Assembly (NCBI GenBank): GCA_900545005.1
Contig: UQXO01000007.1
Coordinates: 11,250-75,249 of the forward strand
Direction of reading: 5' to 3'
Length of the DNA stretch: 64,000 nucleotides
From: an uncultured Mycoplasmatota bacterium
GTDB taxonomy: Bacteria; Bacillota_I; Bacilli_A; RF39; UBA660
Position numbers and translations under genes: made by a program. Below, in pieces: positions 40,582 to 49,231 of the stretch. Positions within the stretch are counted from its first letter, which is position 1; each line of letters starts with the position of its first letter. Under the pieces are notes generated by a model. It ran no database searches. It saw only the letters and a list, made by a program, of their open reading frames with translations, and was not told the origin of the DNA.

Positions 40582-41859
40582 ATGACCTTTAAAATCATAA
40601 CATTAGGATGCAAAGTAAATACCTATGAATCAGAAGTGATGCAGGAGCATCTTCTTAAGGCAGGATATAAACTAGTAGAAGGGGATGCTAAGAGTGATAT
40701 TGTTATCATTAATACCTGTTCTGTGACTAATATGGCTGATAGTAAATCAAGAAAACTAATTCGCCATACGAAAAGAGAAAATCCATCTGGAGTTTTAGTT
40801 GTCTGTGGTTGTTCAGCAGAAAATCATCAAGAAGAGTTAAAAGATTTAAATATTGATATTCTAATTGGAAATAATGGTAAATCTAAGATAGTTAGCCTTA
40901 TTAATAACTATTTAGCCTCTAAGACTCCGTATACCTATTTTGCGGGGACAAGAGATTTAGACTTTGAAGATATGGAAGTTGATAAGTTTACAACTCATAC
41001 TAGAGGATTTATTAAAGTTCAGGATGGATGTAATAATTTTTGTACTTATTGTATTATCCCTTATATGCGGGGAAATATTCGAAGTAAGAATTTTAATGTG
41101 GCTTTAAAAGAGGCCGAAAACCTAGTTAATAATGGGCATCAAGAAATCGTTTTAACCGGAATTCATACTGGTTCTTATGGTCGTGGTACCGACCATGATT
41201 TAACAGATTTAATTAATGCTATGTCAAAAATTGCCGGTTTAAAAAACATTCGTATATCTAGTATTGAAATAACCGAATTAGATGAAAAATTTATGGAAAT
41301 GTTAAAGACTAATCCTAAAGTTTGTCATCATATGCATATTCCTTTACAATCGGGTTCTGATAAGATTTTAAAACTTATGAATAGAAAATATAATAAGAGT
41401 GAGTTCTTAAAGAAAATTAAAGAGATTAGAGAATGTATTCCCGATATTAATATTACTACCGATGTTATTACCGGGTTTCCTAGTGAGACGGAAAGTGATT
41501 TTGAAGAATGTTTAGAATTTTGCAAGACGGTTGGCTTTAGTAAAATTCATACCTTTCCTTATTCCGAAAGAACCGGGACAGTGGCTGCTAAAATGCCTAA
41601 TCAAGTACCTGTAAACATCAGAAAAGAGCGTGCTAAAAGACTAATTGCTTTATCTGATAAATTAGAACTTATCTATAACCAAGACCAAATTGGTAAGACT
41701 TTTCCAGTCTTAATTGAAGAAGTAAAAAATGATACTTCCATTGGACATACTTCGACTTACTTAAAAGTTTTGGTAAATAAAAGTCTTGAACATAATAAGT
41801 TCTATGATATTACGATTACCCAGGCTTTTAATGACCATGTTATAGGCATTGTAAAATAA
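40582..41859 (+). CDS. mtaB: tRNA t6A37 methylthiotransferase MtaB
   Basis: Radical-SAM enzyme that converts t6A37 to ms2t6A37 in ANN-decoding tRNAs. The N-terminal MTTase domain begins FKIITLGCKVNTYESE and has the further cysteines NTCSVTN and CGCSAEN. The radical-SAM motif is CNNFCTYC (C150, C154, C157). A TRAM-like C-terminal part closes the 425 residues. The GCKVNxYES opening marks MtaB (YqeV) rather than MiaB (GCQMN). Binding site GAGGAG. Confidence 0.94.
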   Translation: MTFKIITLGCKVNTYESEVMQEHLLKAGYKLVEGDAKSDIVIINTCSVTNMADSKSRKLIRHTKRENPSGVLVVCGCSAENHQEELKDLNIDILIGNNGKSKIVSLINNYLASKTPYTYFAGTRDLDFEDMEVDKFTTHTRGFIKVQDGCNNFCTYCIIPYMRGNIRSKNFNVALKEAENLVNNGHQEIVLTGIHTGSYGRGTDHDLTDLINAMSKIAGLKNIRISSIEITELDEKFMEMLKTNPKVCHHMHIPLQSGSDKILKLMNRKYNKSEFLKKIKEIRECIPDINITTDVITGFPSETESDFEECLEFCKTVGFSKIHTFPYSERTGTVAAKMPNQVPVNIRKERAKRLIALSDKLELIYNQDQIGKTFPVLIEEVKNDTSIGHTSTYLKVLVNKSLEHNKFYDITITQAFNDHVIGIVK

Positions 41860-41862
41860 ATG

Positions 41863-41871
41863 TGCTATACT
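41863..41871 (+). promoter_or_regulatory. Extended -10 TGC-TATACT
   Basis: Immediately after the mtaB stop; a second TATAAT overlaps downstream. It gives a leader of under 20 bases for the next gene. Confidence 0.5.
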
Positions 41872-41894
41872 GATTATAATGATAGGTGGTAGTT

Positions 41895-42389
41895 ATGTAT
41901 CCAAAAATCTTAAATAATTATATTTTTAATGAATTTTTAAAGTCTTTAATCATCACCTTAATTCTCATAATAGTGGCTTTTAATATTGCTAGTTATCTTT
42001 ATAAGAAAAATATGAGTAATGTTTATACTACTTCTAATTTAGTTATTGATATTGCTCCGGAAATTAAACATGACCTTGCTAAACTTACCGATGTTGATTC
42101 TTTTAAGGAAAAAGGAAATATCATTGGCATTACTAATAATAGGAAAGATACTTCTTATAAAATTCTTCTTTGTGGAAAGAAAAATGATAATCTGCGTCTT
42201 AATATTAATAATACCTCTATTAAGAATTTAAGTTCTTATACTTATAATAATTCTTGTTATACCTTAGTAGAGGCTCCTAGCTATAAAGAAACTACTGATA
42301 TGTATGAAGTAAAACTCTTTATTCCTGCTAGTTCCCTAATAAGTGATTATTATGCCTCATATGAACTTAAAGTCCAAGAAAATAACTAA
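41895..42389 (+). CDS. Membrane-anchored hypothetical protein, 164 aa
   Basis: I do not recognise it. A transmembrane helix at about residues 15-36 (LIITLILIIVAFNIASYLY) is followed by an extracytoplasmic domain of about 125 residues with two cysteines (LLCGKK and NNSCYTLVEAP) that could pair. Start ATG 41895 behind AGGTGG. Its end overlaps the convergent ylbJ gene by 23 bases. Confidence 0.68.
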   Translation: MYPKILNNYIFNEFLKSLIITLILIIVAFNIASYLYKKNMSNVYTTSNLVIDIAPEIKHDLAKLTDVDSFKEKGNIIGITNNRKDTSYKILLCGKKNDNLRLNINNTSIKNLSSYTYNNSCYTLVEAPSYKETTDMYEVKLFIPASSLISDYYASYELKVQENN

Positions 42390-43218
42390 GTAAAAAGATA
42401 CTAACACTTAAAAAAGAGGCATAAAATCTTCCTAAGATATATCTAGTAAGTGAGATATAACTATTCTTTAAAACTGCTTTAATCTGCATAAAGATAGAAA
42501 TACCACCAAAATTAATAAAGATTAAAGCTAGCATACTTTTAGACATCAAAGAAGTATTTAAAGTAACTAAATAATTAAGACCATTACTGACTTCTAAAAT
42601 ACCTACTAAAAAGCCTAAATCTTTAGGAATTAAAAGACTTAAAAGATTAAAAAGAATAATCATACCTAGGACATTTAAAAAGATATCTTTAGCATTATTA
42701 ACTTCCTCTACTAGTAAATCTCCTAAAGAAATTTCTTTATTTCTTTTTAAAGGTTTACCTTTAGTCTTATGAATAAAATATAATAAGATATTACTAAAAT
42801 AAGAGATAAATATAATCTTAAAGACAATATTAAGTGGTAGGAATAGTTTTAACATCGTATACAAGAAGAGAGGATTAAGAAAGAAGTTAGCCATTATATA
42901 AGAATTAGCATCTTCTTTACTAATTATGCCCTTAATAACTAAGTCATTAAGAATAATATAGCTACTAGGACTTCCACATAAAAGGCTTAAAAGAAAGATA
43001 TAAAGATAATTTGACTTTGTTAACCGATAAATATAGTAGGGAAAGTTATAATTAATTAAGACTTTACTTAAAATATACATTGGAAACAAAGAAATAAAGA
43101 CCTTGGTAATAAAAAGCTTACAACTATTTAAAATAGAATTGGCAATGATTCCAGTATTTGTAAACAATAAGTAAACTATAAATAGACAACAAAGTATAAT
43201 AAGTAAATTTCGTTTCAT
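42367..43218 (-). CDS. ylbJ: Sporulation integral membrane protein YlbJ
   Basis: 283 residues with about eight transmembrane segments. The GATE/nucleoside-recognition-like hallmarks CGSPSSYIIL and NGLNYLVTL and the paired FLNPLFLYTML fit YlbJ, a sigma-E-controlled protein needed for spore cortex formation in Bacillus. Start ATG 43218 behind AAGGAT. It lies head-to-head with the ylbL-like gene, whereas in Bacillus ylbJ and ylbL are near neighbours; the pairing is kept but the orientation differs. Confidence 0.83.
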   Translation of the reverse strand: MKRNLLIILCCLFIVYLLFTNTGIIANSILNSCKLFITKVFISLFPMYILSKVLINYNFPYYIYRLTKSNYLYIFLLSLLCGSPSSYIILNDLVIKGIISKEDANSYIMANFFLNPLFLYTMLKLFLPLNIVFKIIFISYFSNILLYFIHKTKGKPLKRNKEISLGDLLVEEVNNAKDIFLNVLGMIILFNLLSLLIPKDLGFLVGILEVSNGLNYLVTLNTSLMSKSMLALIFINFGGISIFMQIKAVLKNSYISLTRYILGRFYASFLSVSIFLLSYFLGL

Positions 43219-43233
43219 ATCTTTATCCTTTTT

Positions 43234-43242
43234 TGGTATAAT
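43234..43242 (+). promoter_or_regulatory. Extended -10 TGG-TATAAT of ylbL
   Basis: TG one base before TATAAT (43237-43242), 18 bases before the TTG start. The -35 is not convincing. Confidence 0.6.
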
Positions 43243-43260
43243 TAAGTAAGGTGATTCAAT

Positions 43261-44268
43261 TTGACTAATAAATACTATGCAAAATTAAAAAAAATTATCC
43301 AAGAAAATCTTGGCTATATAATAATTACGCTGGGAATAATTACTCTTTTTTGGATTGATACTCCTTATGTCATTTATACTCCAGGTTCTTTTATTGATTT
43401 AAGTGATCGTATTACAGTGGATAATACGAAAGAAGAGATTAATGGGACTTTGGGAATGGCTTATGTTAGTGTCGTTAAAGCTTCACCCTTCTTTGTAGGA
43501 TTAAGTTATTTAAATAAAAATTGGGATTTAGTTAGTAAAGACCAAATTAAGTATGATGATGAGTCAATTAAAGATGCTAATGAAAGAGAAAAACTTAGTA
43601 TGGAAGAATCCATTAGTAATGCCAAACTTGCCGCTTTTAAAGAGGCCGGTAAACCCTCTACCATTACTAATACGAGACATGTTATAACTTATTTAGATAG
43701 TAGTGATACCGAACTTAAATTATTTGATGAAATTAAAAGAGTAGAGGGTAAAGATATTAGTGATATTGAATCGATTAAGAAAATAGTAGCTACTAAAGAG
43801 GTAGGGGATTATCTTACTTTAGAAGTCGTAAGAAAAGATAATCTTATAAGTGTAAAGTCGGTTGTCTATGAAGAAGATGGTCGTAAACTAATCGGCGTAT
43901 CCTTAACTAATGTTAATGAAGTAACGACTGAGCCCCAAATAAAATTACAAGCTAAAACCAATGAATCTGGTCCTTCTGGCGGATTAATGATGTCTTTAAG
44001 TATCTATGATGCTATTAGTCCCCTAGACCTAGCTAAGGGGCGAAAGATTATTGGTACTGGCACCATAGCGCCTGATGGCACCGTCGGCGCTATTGGGGGC
44101 GTTAAATATAAATTAATCGGGGCGGTTAAAAATAAGGCTGATATCTTCTTAGTTCCTAAAGATAATTATGAAGAAGCTAAAAAAGTAGCAAAAGATTATA
44201 AATTTAATATTAAAATAATCTCTGTATCTAGTCTTAAAGAAGCAATAAAGGAGTTAGAAAGTGAATAA
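43261..44268 (+). CDS. ylbL: PDZ-Lon membrane protease, YlbL/SepM family
   Basis: 335 residues: N-terminal transmembrane helix (about 15-35), a PDZ-like domain (about 130-215) and a Lon-type (S16) proteolytic domain. The Ser-Lys dyad is Ser239 in NESGPSGGLMMSLS and Lys282 in AIGGVKYKLIGA. SepM in streptococci trims a competence peptide; YlbL in Bacillus is linked to recovery from DNA damage. TTG start at 43261 behind AAGGTGATTCAA. The end overlaps the HD gene by eight bases. Confidence 0.9.
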   Translation: MTNKYYAKLKKIIQENLGYIIITLGIITLFWIDTPYVIYTPGSFIDLSDRITVDNTKEEINGTLGMAYVSVVKASPFFVGLSYLNKNWDLVSKDQIKYDDESIKDANEREKLSMEESISNAKLAAFKEAGKPSTITNTRHVITYLDSSDTELKLFDEIKRVEGKDISDIESIKKIVATKEVGDYLTLEVVRKDNLISVKSVVYEEDGRKLIGVSLTNVNEVTTEPQIKLQAKTNESGPSGGLMMSLSIYDAISPLDLAKGRKIIGTGTIAPDGTVGAIGGVKYKLIGAVKNKADIFLVPKDNYEEAKKVAKDYKFNIKIISVSSLKEAIKELESE

Positions 44269-44860
44269 CAGTTATTATAATAAAGATGTCTATAACGATT
44301 TAGAACCTATTAATAAATGTACTTATTTTAATGAATGGTTTAAGATAGTTGAACCTATTCTTTTGAATGACGAATTTCAACGTCGTAAACTATTCCTTCA
44401 TCATGAGAACTCAGTCTGGGAACATTCAATCATTGTTTCTTTTAAATCCTTTTTAGTAGCTAAATTTTATAATCTAAATGTCTATGATGCGACAATTGCT
44501 GGGCTTTTACATGACTTTTATCCCCAAGCTTGGCAATTTAATCAAGAATTATATGACCTTGACCCTACTTATTTTTTAAGATATTTTAAAAAACATAAAA
44601 ATATCAAAGAATGGCACGGACTTGTCCATGGCAAAGAAGCTGCTCTTAATGCCAAGAAATATTTTCCTGACTTTGTTAATAAACGTATTCTTGATAGTAT
44701 TAAATATCATATGTTTCCCCTTACGGTTATTCCTCCTCACTATCTTGAAGGTTGGATTGTAACTTCAATGGATAAAAAAGCTTCCGTATCTGTTCTTAAA
44801 GATTTTAAAGAACTACCTAATTATGTAGGAATTCGTACTCATCGCGTTCGTAAAGATTAG
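44261..44860 (+). CDS. HD-domain hydrolase-like protein
   Basis: 199 residues. Histidines at NSVWEHSII, an HD pair in GLLHDFYPQAW, HGLVHGKEAA and IKYHMFPL follow the metal-binding order of HD phosphohydrolases. Substrate unknown. GTG start at 44261, seven bases behind AAGGAG. Its start lies within the end of ylbL, so the two are coupled. Confidence 0.78.
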   Translation: MNNSYYNKDVYNDLEPINKCTYFNEWFKIVEPILLNDEFQRRKLFLHHENSVWEHSIIVSFKSFLVAKFYNLNVYDATIAGLLHDFYPQAWQFNQELYDLDPTYFLRYFKKHKNIKEWHGLVHGKEAALNAKKYFPDFVNKRILDSIKYHMFPLTVIPPHYLEGWIVTSMDKKASVSVLKDFKELPNYVGIRTHRVRKD

Positions 44861-44903
44861 TATAAATAATAAAAATAAGCCCATAATAAAAATGGGTGAT
44901 TAG

Positions 44904-45740
44904 ATGAAAAATTTACTTAGCTATAGTCTTGTTTTAATATTTATTGGGATTATAGTTTTTTTAAATCCTGTTAAAATATCTGAACAGTCAGTAACTCATA
45001 ATCAAAATCTAGGAATAGATACGACGAGTAGAGAAGATAAAATTACCAATGAAGAAGATAATTCTAAAAGAAATGAAATCCTAGATGAAAATAATGATAT
45101 TGATGATAAAGAAAAAGATAATATTAAAGAAAAGAAACCCCTTAAATATGTAGCTTTAACTTTTGATGATGGTCCTAGTAGTTTTACGGAAGAAATCATC
45201 GATTTATTACAAAAATACAATTATAATGCAACCTTTTTTGTCCTCGGAAATAAGCTTAATCTTAATTATAAAGATATTTTAAAGAAGTCAATTAAAAATG
45301 GTAATGAAATAGGAGTTCATGGTTATTCTCATCGTTCATTTACTAAAATGCGCCAAGCTACTATGGAAGAAGAAATTACTAAGACTAAAAAATATATTAA
45401 AAACTTAACTGGTTATGAATCCACTTTAGTAAGACCACCCTATGGAAATATTACGAAAACTATCAAAAATTATAATCTAGGACCTTATATTCTTTGGAAT
45501 AATGATACCCTAGATTGGAAATTAAGAGATGCTAATAAAATATCATCAAGATTAATTAATAGTATTGAAGATAAGAGTATTATTTTGATGCATGATACTT
45601 ATTTAACGACTTTTAAAGCTCTAGAGATAATTTTACCTTACTTAAAAGAAAATAATTATGTTGTAACTACGGTCTCTAAAATCTATGAATTAAATGGAAT
45701 TACTTTAGAAAATAATAAGAGCTATCGTTATATTAAATAA
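44904..45740 (+). CDS. Polysaccharide deacetylase (NodB domain)
   Basis: 278 residues. A signal anchor (about 4-21) is followed by a strongly charged spacer (about 30-72, rich in Glu, Asp, Lys) and the NodB domain. Catalytic and metal residues are seen in LTFDDGPS, EIGVHGYSHRSF, VRPPYGN and ILMHDTYLTT. It should deacetylate an envelope polymer: peptidoglycan N-acetyl groups, as in PgdA or PdaA, are likeliest. The binding site overlaps a small hairpin (CCCAT/ATGGG). The end overlaps the convergent gene by eight bases. Confidence 0.88.
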   Translation: MKNLLSYSLVLIFIGIIVFLNPVKISEQSVTHNQNLGIDTTSREDKITNEEDNSKRNEILDENNDIDDKEKDNIKEKKPLKYVALTFDDGPSSFTEEIIDLLQKYNYNATFFVLGNKLNLNYKDILKKSIKNGNEIGVHGYSHRSFTKMRQATMEEEITKTKKYIKNLTGYESTLVRPPYGNITKTIKNYNLGPYILWNNDTLDWKLRDANKISSRLINSIEDKSIILMHDTYLTTFKALEIILPYLKENNYVVTTVSKIYELNGITLENNKSYRYIK

Positions 45741-46116
45741 GAGGAAGTTCTTCATCAATAACATCACTCTTAGAGGCTACATATAGACTTATGGCCCCTC
45801 CAATTAAAAAGAGAATACTAGCTATAAAGATTAAATCGGTATAGAATTTTTTCTTCTTATTAGAATTATATCTTGTTAAGCTAGTCTCATCTTGATAAGC
45901 TATATAAACAAAATAAATATAAATTAAAAGAATAACTGTTAAAACAACTTTATTAATATTTTGAAATTTCTTTTTGTAGAAAGGTTGATTAGTCTTAAGA
46001 TAAAGTTTTTCTAAATAATTAGAGTATAAATTAAAACCGATTAAAAAAATATAGATAATCCATATAAAGCTTTCTATATCAATTCGTTTTAATGATAGTT
46101 TCTTTTCTGTATCCAT
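45733..46116 (-). CDS. Membrane protein, 127 aa, possibly leaderless
   Basis: I do not recognise it. Three hydrophobic segments (about 16-33, 55-72 and 92-112) are separated by Lys-rich loops. There is no ribosome binding site before ATG 46116. Instead TATAAT lies only five bases upstream on the same strand, so the transcript could begin at or next to the start codon. Confidence 0.6.
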   Translation of the reverse strand: MDTEKKLSLKRIDIESFIWIIYIFLIGFNLYSNYLEKLYLKTNQPFYKKKFQNINKVVLTVILLIYIYFVYIAYQDETSLTRYNSNKKKKFYTDLIFIASILFLIGGAISLYVASKSDVIDEELPLI

Positions 46117-46254
46117 ACTAAATTATATGAGCAAGATGATTATTTTCATACAAGAAATAAGCCTTTTTAAATTTACTATAAGTAAAACAAAGAAACTTAT
46201 TTCTAAAAAAATAAATAGTTTAAACGAAAATTATTAAAAATAATAAAAAAACAG

Positions 46255-46283
46255 TTGCAAAATAAATTAAAGTTTAGTAAAAT
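46255..46283 (+). promoter_or_regulatory. Promoter of tRNA-Ile/Glu, TTGCAA-17-TAAAAT
   Basis: TTGCAA (46255-46260), 17-base spacer, TAAAAT (46278-46283). Start near 46290. Confidence 0.75.
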
Positions 46284-46303
46284 TAAGAAGTCAGCAAGAA
46301 AAT

Positions 46304-46380
<77 letters not shown>

Positions 46381-46392
46381 TTTTATTTTACT

Positions 46393-46468
46393 GGCCTGTT
46401 GGTGAAGCGGTTAACACATATGCCTTTCACGCATACATACATGGGTTCAAATCCCGTACAGGTCACCA
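46393..46468 (+). tRNA. tRNA-Glu (TTC)
   Basis: 76 bases with encoded CCA. Acceptor GGCCTGT/ACAGGTC, anticodon TTC in CCTTTCACG, T-arm GGGTTCAAATCCC. Cotranscribed with tRNA-Ile, 12 bases downstream. Confidence 0.95.
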
Positions 46469-46478
46469 ATTGACAATC

Positions 46479-46503
46479 AAAGCCCCGTGTTGTGGGCTTT
46501 TTT
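46479..46503 (+). terminator. Terminator of the tRNA-Ile/Glu unit
   Basis: AAAGCCC, eight-base loop, GGGCTTT and further T residues. Confidence 0.88.
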
Positions 46504-46563
46504 AATTTATCAGATATTTAAAAACCGTAAGGACAAGTTGGACTTTAAAACCCAAGTTTCCTA

Positions 46564-46572
46564 TGTTATAAT
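46564..46572 (+). promoter_or_regulatory. Extended -10 TGT-TATAAT
   Basis: TG one base before TATAAT (46567-46572), 15 bases before the GTG start of the next gene. It heads the cluster ending with greA. Confidence 0.6.
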
Positions 46573-46587
46573 AAGACCGGTGATTTT

Positions 46588-46860
46588 GTGAAAAAAGAAA
46601 AAGATTATTTTCAAACCGAAGAAGGAAAATTTATTAAACATCAAGTAAAAAAAATTAAGATTGAAGGAATTTTATGTCTTGCTTTAGGACTCATTTACTT
46701 AGTATTTAATATCTATCAAAAAGAAAAATGGTATATGTATTTAGTAACTTTAGCTTTATTTGTCTTTGGCATTTATTTTCTTTATCAAGCAAATAAGATT
46801 AAAATTACGAAACAACTACTTTATAATTATAAAGTAAATAATGAGGAAAAAAAGGAGTAA
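46588..46860 (+). CDS. Small membrane protein, 90 aa
   Basis: Two transmembrane helices (about 27-43 and 50-68) between charged ends; the C-terminal tail (YNYKVNNEEKKE) is probably cytoplasmic. Not recognised. It starts at GTG 46588 behind CCGGTGAT. It occupies the position where Bacillus has yrzL (IreB) before yqgF, but is not an IreB homologue. It ends three bases before yqgF. Confidence 0.7.
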   Translation: MKKEKDYFQTEEGKFIKHQVKKIKIEGILCLALGLIYLVFNIYQKEKWYMYLVTLALFVFGIYFLYQANKIKITKQLLYNYKVNNEEKKE

Positions 46861-46863
46861 AAA

Positions 46864-47289
46864 ATGAGTACAATTGGTCTTGATCTTGGCACGAGAACCT
46901 TAGGAGTAGCAATCTCTAGAACTGGATTAATAGCGGGTCCTTATACTCTTTTAAAATATCAAGATGAAAACTATGATTATTTAGCTTCTGAGATTAAAAA
47001 AATTGTTTTAAAAGAGCAGGTTGATTCTATAGCGTTAGGATTTCCTAAGAATATGAATAATACTTGTGGCTTTGCTACCGAGCGAACTATGAAATTCTTA
47101 AATGTTTTAAAGAATTATGTCGAGGTTCCGATTACTTTGATTGATGAAAGATTGAGTACGGTGGAAGCTAATAATATCCTGCTTACTAATGATATGTCAA
47201 GAAAGAAAAGAAAAGAAATTATAGATGTAACAGCGGCGATGATTATACTTGATACTTATTTAAAGAAAAGGAATAATAATGAAAAATAA
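46864..47289 (+). CDS. yqgF: YqgF/RuvX, putative pre-16S rRNA nuclease
   Basis: 141-residue RNase H-like nuclease that trims the 5' end of 16S rRNA, once proposed as a Holliday junction resolvase. The first acidic residue is in IGLDLGTRTLGVAIS. LGFPKNMN is near residue 60. DERLSTVEA and the final IDVTAAMIILDTYL supply the remaining carboxylates. Conserved position before yrzB-mltG. Overlaps the next gene by 11 bases. Confidence 0.93.
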   Translation: MSTIGLDLGTRTLGVAISRTGLIAGPYTLLKYQDENYDYLASEIKKIVLKEQVDSIALGFPKNMNNTCGFATERTMKFLNVLKNYVEVPITLIDERLSTVEANNILLTNDMSRKKRKEIIDVTAAMIILDTYLKKRNNNEK

Positions 47290-47557
47290 TAAAATTAGAT
47301 TAATAAATGATGCGGGGGAAGAAAAAGAATTTGACCCATTATTTACTTTTGAAAGTGATGAAACCAAGAAAAGTTACATTGTCTATACTGACCATGAAAA
47401 AGATAAGGATGGTAAAGAAAAAGTTTATGCCTCTATCTATGATAGTACCGGTAAAGACAATAATCTTTATCCAATTGAAACGGAAAAAGAATGGAATTTA
47501 ATTTTCAATGTTTTAGAATCAATTCAAAAGAAGTTGGAAGAAGAACAACATGTCTAA
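47279..47557 (+). CDS. yrzB: DUF1292 protein (YrzB-like)
   Basis: 92 residues, acidic. The DUF1292 layout is visible: an N-terminal VxLxDExGxE-type strand (IRLINDAGEEKEFDPLFTFE), then YIVYTD, VYASIYD and a C-terminal EKEWNLIFNVLESI helix. Function unknown; position between yqgF and mltG as in Bacillus. Overlaps both neighbours by about ten bases. A related small protein is encoded at 54261. Confidence 0.85.
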   Translation: MKNNKIRLINDAGEEKEFDPLFTFESDETKKSYIVYTDHEKDKDGKEKVYASIYDSTGKDNNLYPIETEKEWNLIFNVLESIQKKLEEEQHV

Positions 47558-48623
47558 GAAAAAACTCAAGATTATAACTATTATTATAATAATTTTAATT
47601 CTTCTTATTGGTCTTCCTCTTAGTATTTATGCTAGTCTTTTAAGACCAGTTAATAAAAAAGATAGTACCCTAATTACTTTTGATATTCCTTATAAGACTT
47701 CTTCTAATGAGGTTTTAAATTCTTTAGAAGCACAAGGTCTTATTAAGAGTAGCTTGATAGCTAAGATTTATATGAAAACTCATCAGATAACTAATATTCA
47801 AGCAGGAACTTATATTCTTAGTAAAGATATGGATTTAAAGACTATTTTAAATAAATTTACGACAGGGAAAGTCTTAGATGATGAGATTACCATTACTTTT
47901 ATTGAAGGAAAAAGACTAAGTTATTATGTTAATCTAATTACAAAGAATTTTTCTTATACGGCTTCCGAGATTAATGATGTCTTAAATGATAAAGAATTTT
48001 TAAAAGAATTAATAGATAAGTATTGGTTTATTACGGATGAAATCCTTAATAAAGATATTTATTATCCTTTAGAAGGGTATATTTTTCCTGATACTTATAA
48101 CTTTAAGAAAGATGCTACCATTAAAGAGATAATATTAACTCTAATTGAAGGTTTAAATACTAAGTTAGAGCCTTATAAAGATACTATTTTAAATAGTGGA
48201 TATACTCCTCATGAAATCTTAACTTTAGCTTCTATAGTGGAGTTAGAAGGGGTAGATGATAGTTCTCGTAGTAAGGTTGCTGGCGTCTTTTATAACCGTT
48301 TAAAATCCGGTTGGACTTTAGGTAGTGATGTAACGACTTATTATGCTTTCAAGAAAGATTTCTCTAGTGAGTTAACTCTTGAAGAATATAATAAATGTAA
48401 TCCCTATAATACAAGATCTGCTTGTGTTAAAGGGCTTCCTGTGGGACCCATTTGTGCCAGTGGCTTAGAAAGTCTAAAAGCAACAATTAACCCGGAGACT
48501 ACCGAATACTACTATTTTGTAGCCGATAAAAATAAAAATACTTACTATGCTAAGACAGATAGTGAATTTAATGCCATAATAACTGATTTGAAAAATAAAA
48601 ACTTATGGTATACTTATAATTAA
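47550..48623 (+). CDS. mltG: Endolytic murein transglycosylase MltG
   Basis: Membrane-anchored lytic transglycosylase that cuts nascent glycan strands and sets their length. N-terminal transmembrane helix (about 8-28), LysM-like subdomain (about 40-110), then the YceG domain with LEGYIFPDTYNF, the catalytic Glu in LASIVELEG, and KGLPVGPICASGLESLKATINP. 357 residues. Start overlaps yrzB by eight bases. An internal promoter near its end serves trmR. Confidence 0.93.
   Translation: MSKKKLKIITIIIIILILLIGLPLSIYASLLRPVNKKDSTLITFDIPYKTSSNEVLNSLEAQGLIKSSLIAKIYMKTHQITNIQAGTYILSKDMDLKTILNKFTTGKVLDDEITITFIEGKRLSYYVNLITKNFSYTASEINDVLNDKEFLKELIDKYWFITDEILNKDIYYPLEGYIFPDTYNFKKDATIKEIILTLIEGLNTKLEPYKDTILNSGYTPHEILTLASIVELEGVDDSSRSKVAGVFYNRLKSGWTLGSDVTTYYAFKKDFSSELTLEEYNKCNPYNTRSACVKGLPVGPICASGLESLKATINPETTEYYYFVADKNKNTYYAKTDSEFNAIITDLKNKNLWYTYN
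48606..48614 (+). promoter_or_regulatory. Extended -10 TGG-TATACT before trmR
   Basis: Lies in the last codons of mltG, with a TATAAT directly following (48615-48620). It may allow trmR-trhP expression apart from mltG. Confidence 0.45.
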
Positions 48624-48637
48624 AAGGTGTGATAAAA

Positions 48638-49231
48638 ATGAAAGAACAAATACAAGAAATAGAAAAATATGCAAAAGAAAATAATGTTCCCATAATTGAA
48701 AAAGAATCAATTTGTTATATAATGAAATATATTAAAGAACATAATATTAAAAATATCTTAGAGATTGGTAGTGCCATTGGCTATTCGGCTATTTTAATGG
48801 CCTCTAGTAATGTAAATACGACAGTTACGACCATTGAACGCGATGAGGCTCGTTATATGGAGTGTCTAAAGAATATTAAAAAATGTGGTCTTGATAAGAA
48901 GATTAATGTTGTTTATCAAGATGCTCTTGATGTCAACTTGACGGGGGTTTCTTATGACCTTATCTTTATTGATGCCGCTAAAGGCCAATATACGAAATTT
49001 TTTGAAAAATATAAGTATTTCTTAAATAAAGGTGGCGTTATTATAACGGATAATATTAATTTCCATGGTTATGTAGGAAAAAGCCAGACTATTGAAAGCA
49101 AAAATCTGCGTCAATTAGTTAGTAAAATTGAATCTTATCTTGAATTTTTAAAGAATAATGAGGAGTTTACTACAGAATTTTTAAATATTGGAGATGGTAT
49201 TAGTGTTAGTAGACGTAAAAATGAAGAATAA
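48638..49231 (+). CDS. trmR: tRNA 5-hydroxyuridine O-methyltransferase TrmR (YrrM)
   Basis: 197-residue class I SAM methyltransferase. The SAM motif is NILEIGSAIGYSAILMA (about 32-48). ERDEARY and LIFIDAAKGQYTKFFE follow, then GGVIITDNINFHG. The COMT-like fold and the neighbourhood with two U32 proteins match B. subtilis YrrM, which methylates ho5U34 to mo5U34 in tRNA. Start at ATG 48638 behind AAAGGTGTGA; the upstream GTG 48629 lies in that site. Confidence 0.87.
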   Translation: MKEQIQEIEKYAKENNVPIIEKESICYIMKYIKEHNIKNILEIGSAIGYSAILMASSNVNTTVTTIERDEARYMECLKNIKKCGLDKKINVVYQDALDVNLTGVSYDLIFIDAAKGQYTKFFEKYKYFLNKGGVIITDNINFHGYVGKSQTIESKNLRQLVSKIESYLEFLKNNEEFTTEFLNIGDGISVSRRKNEE

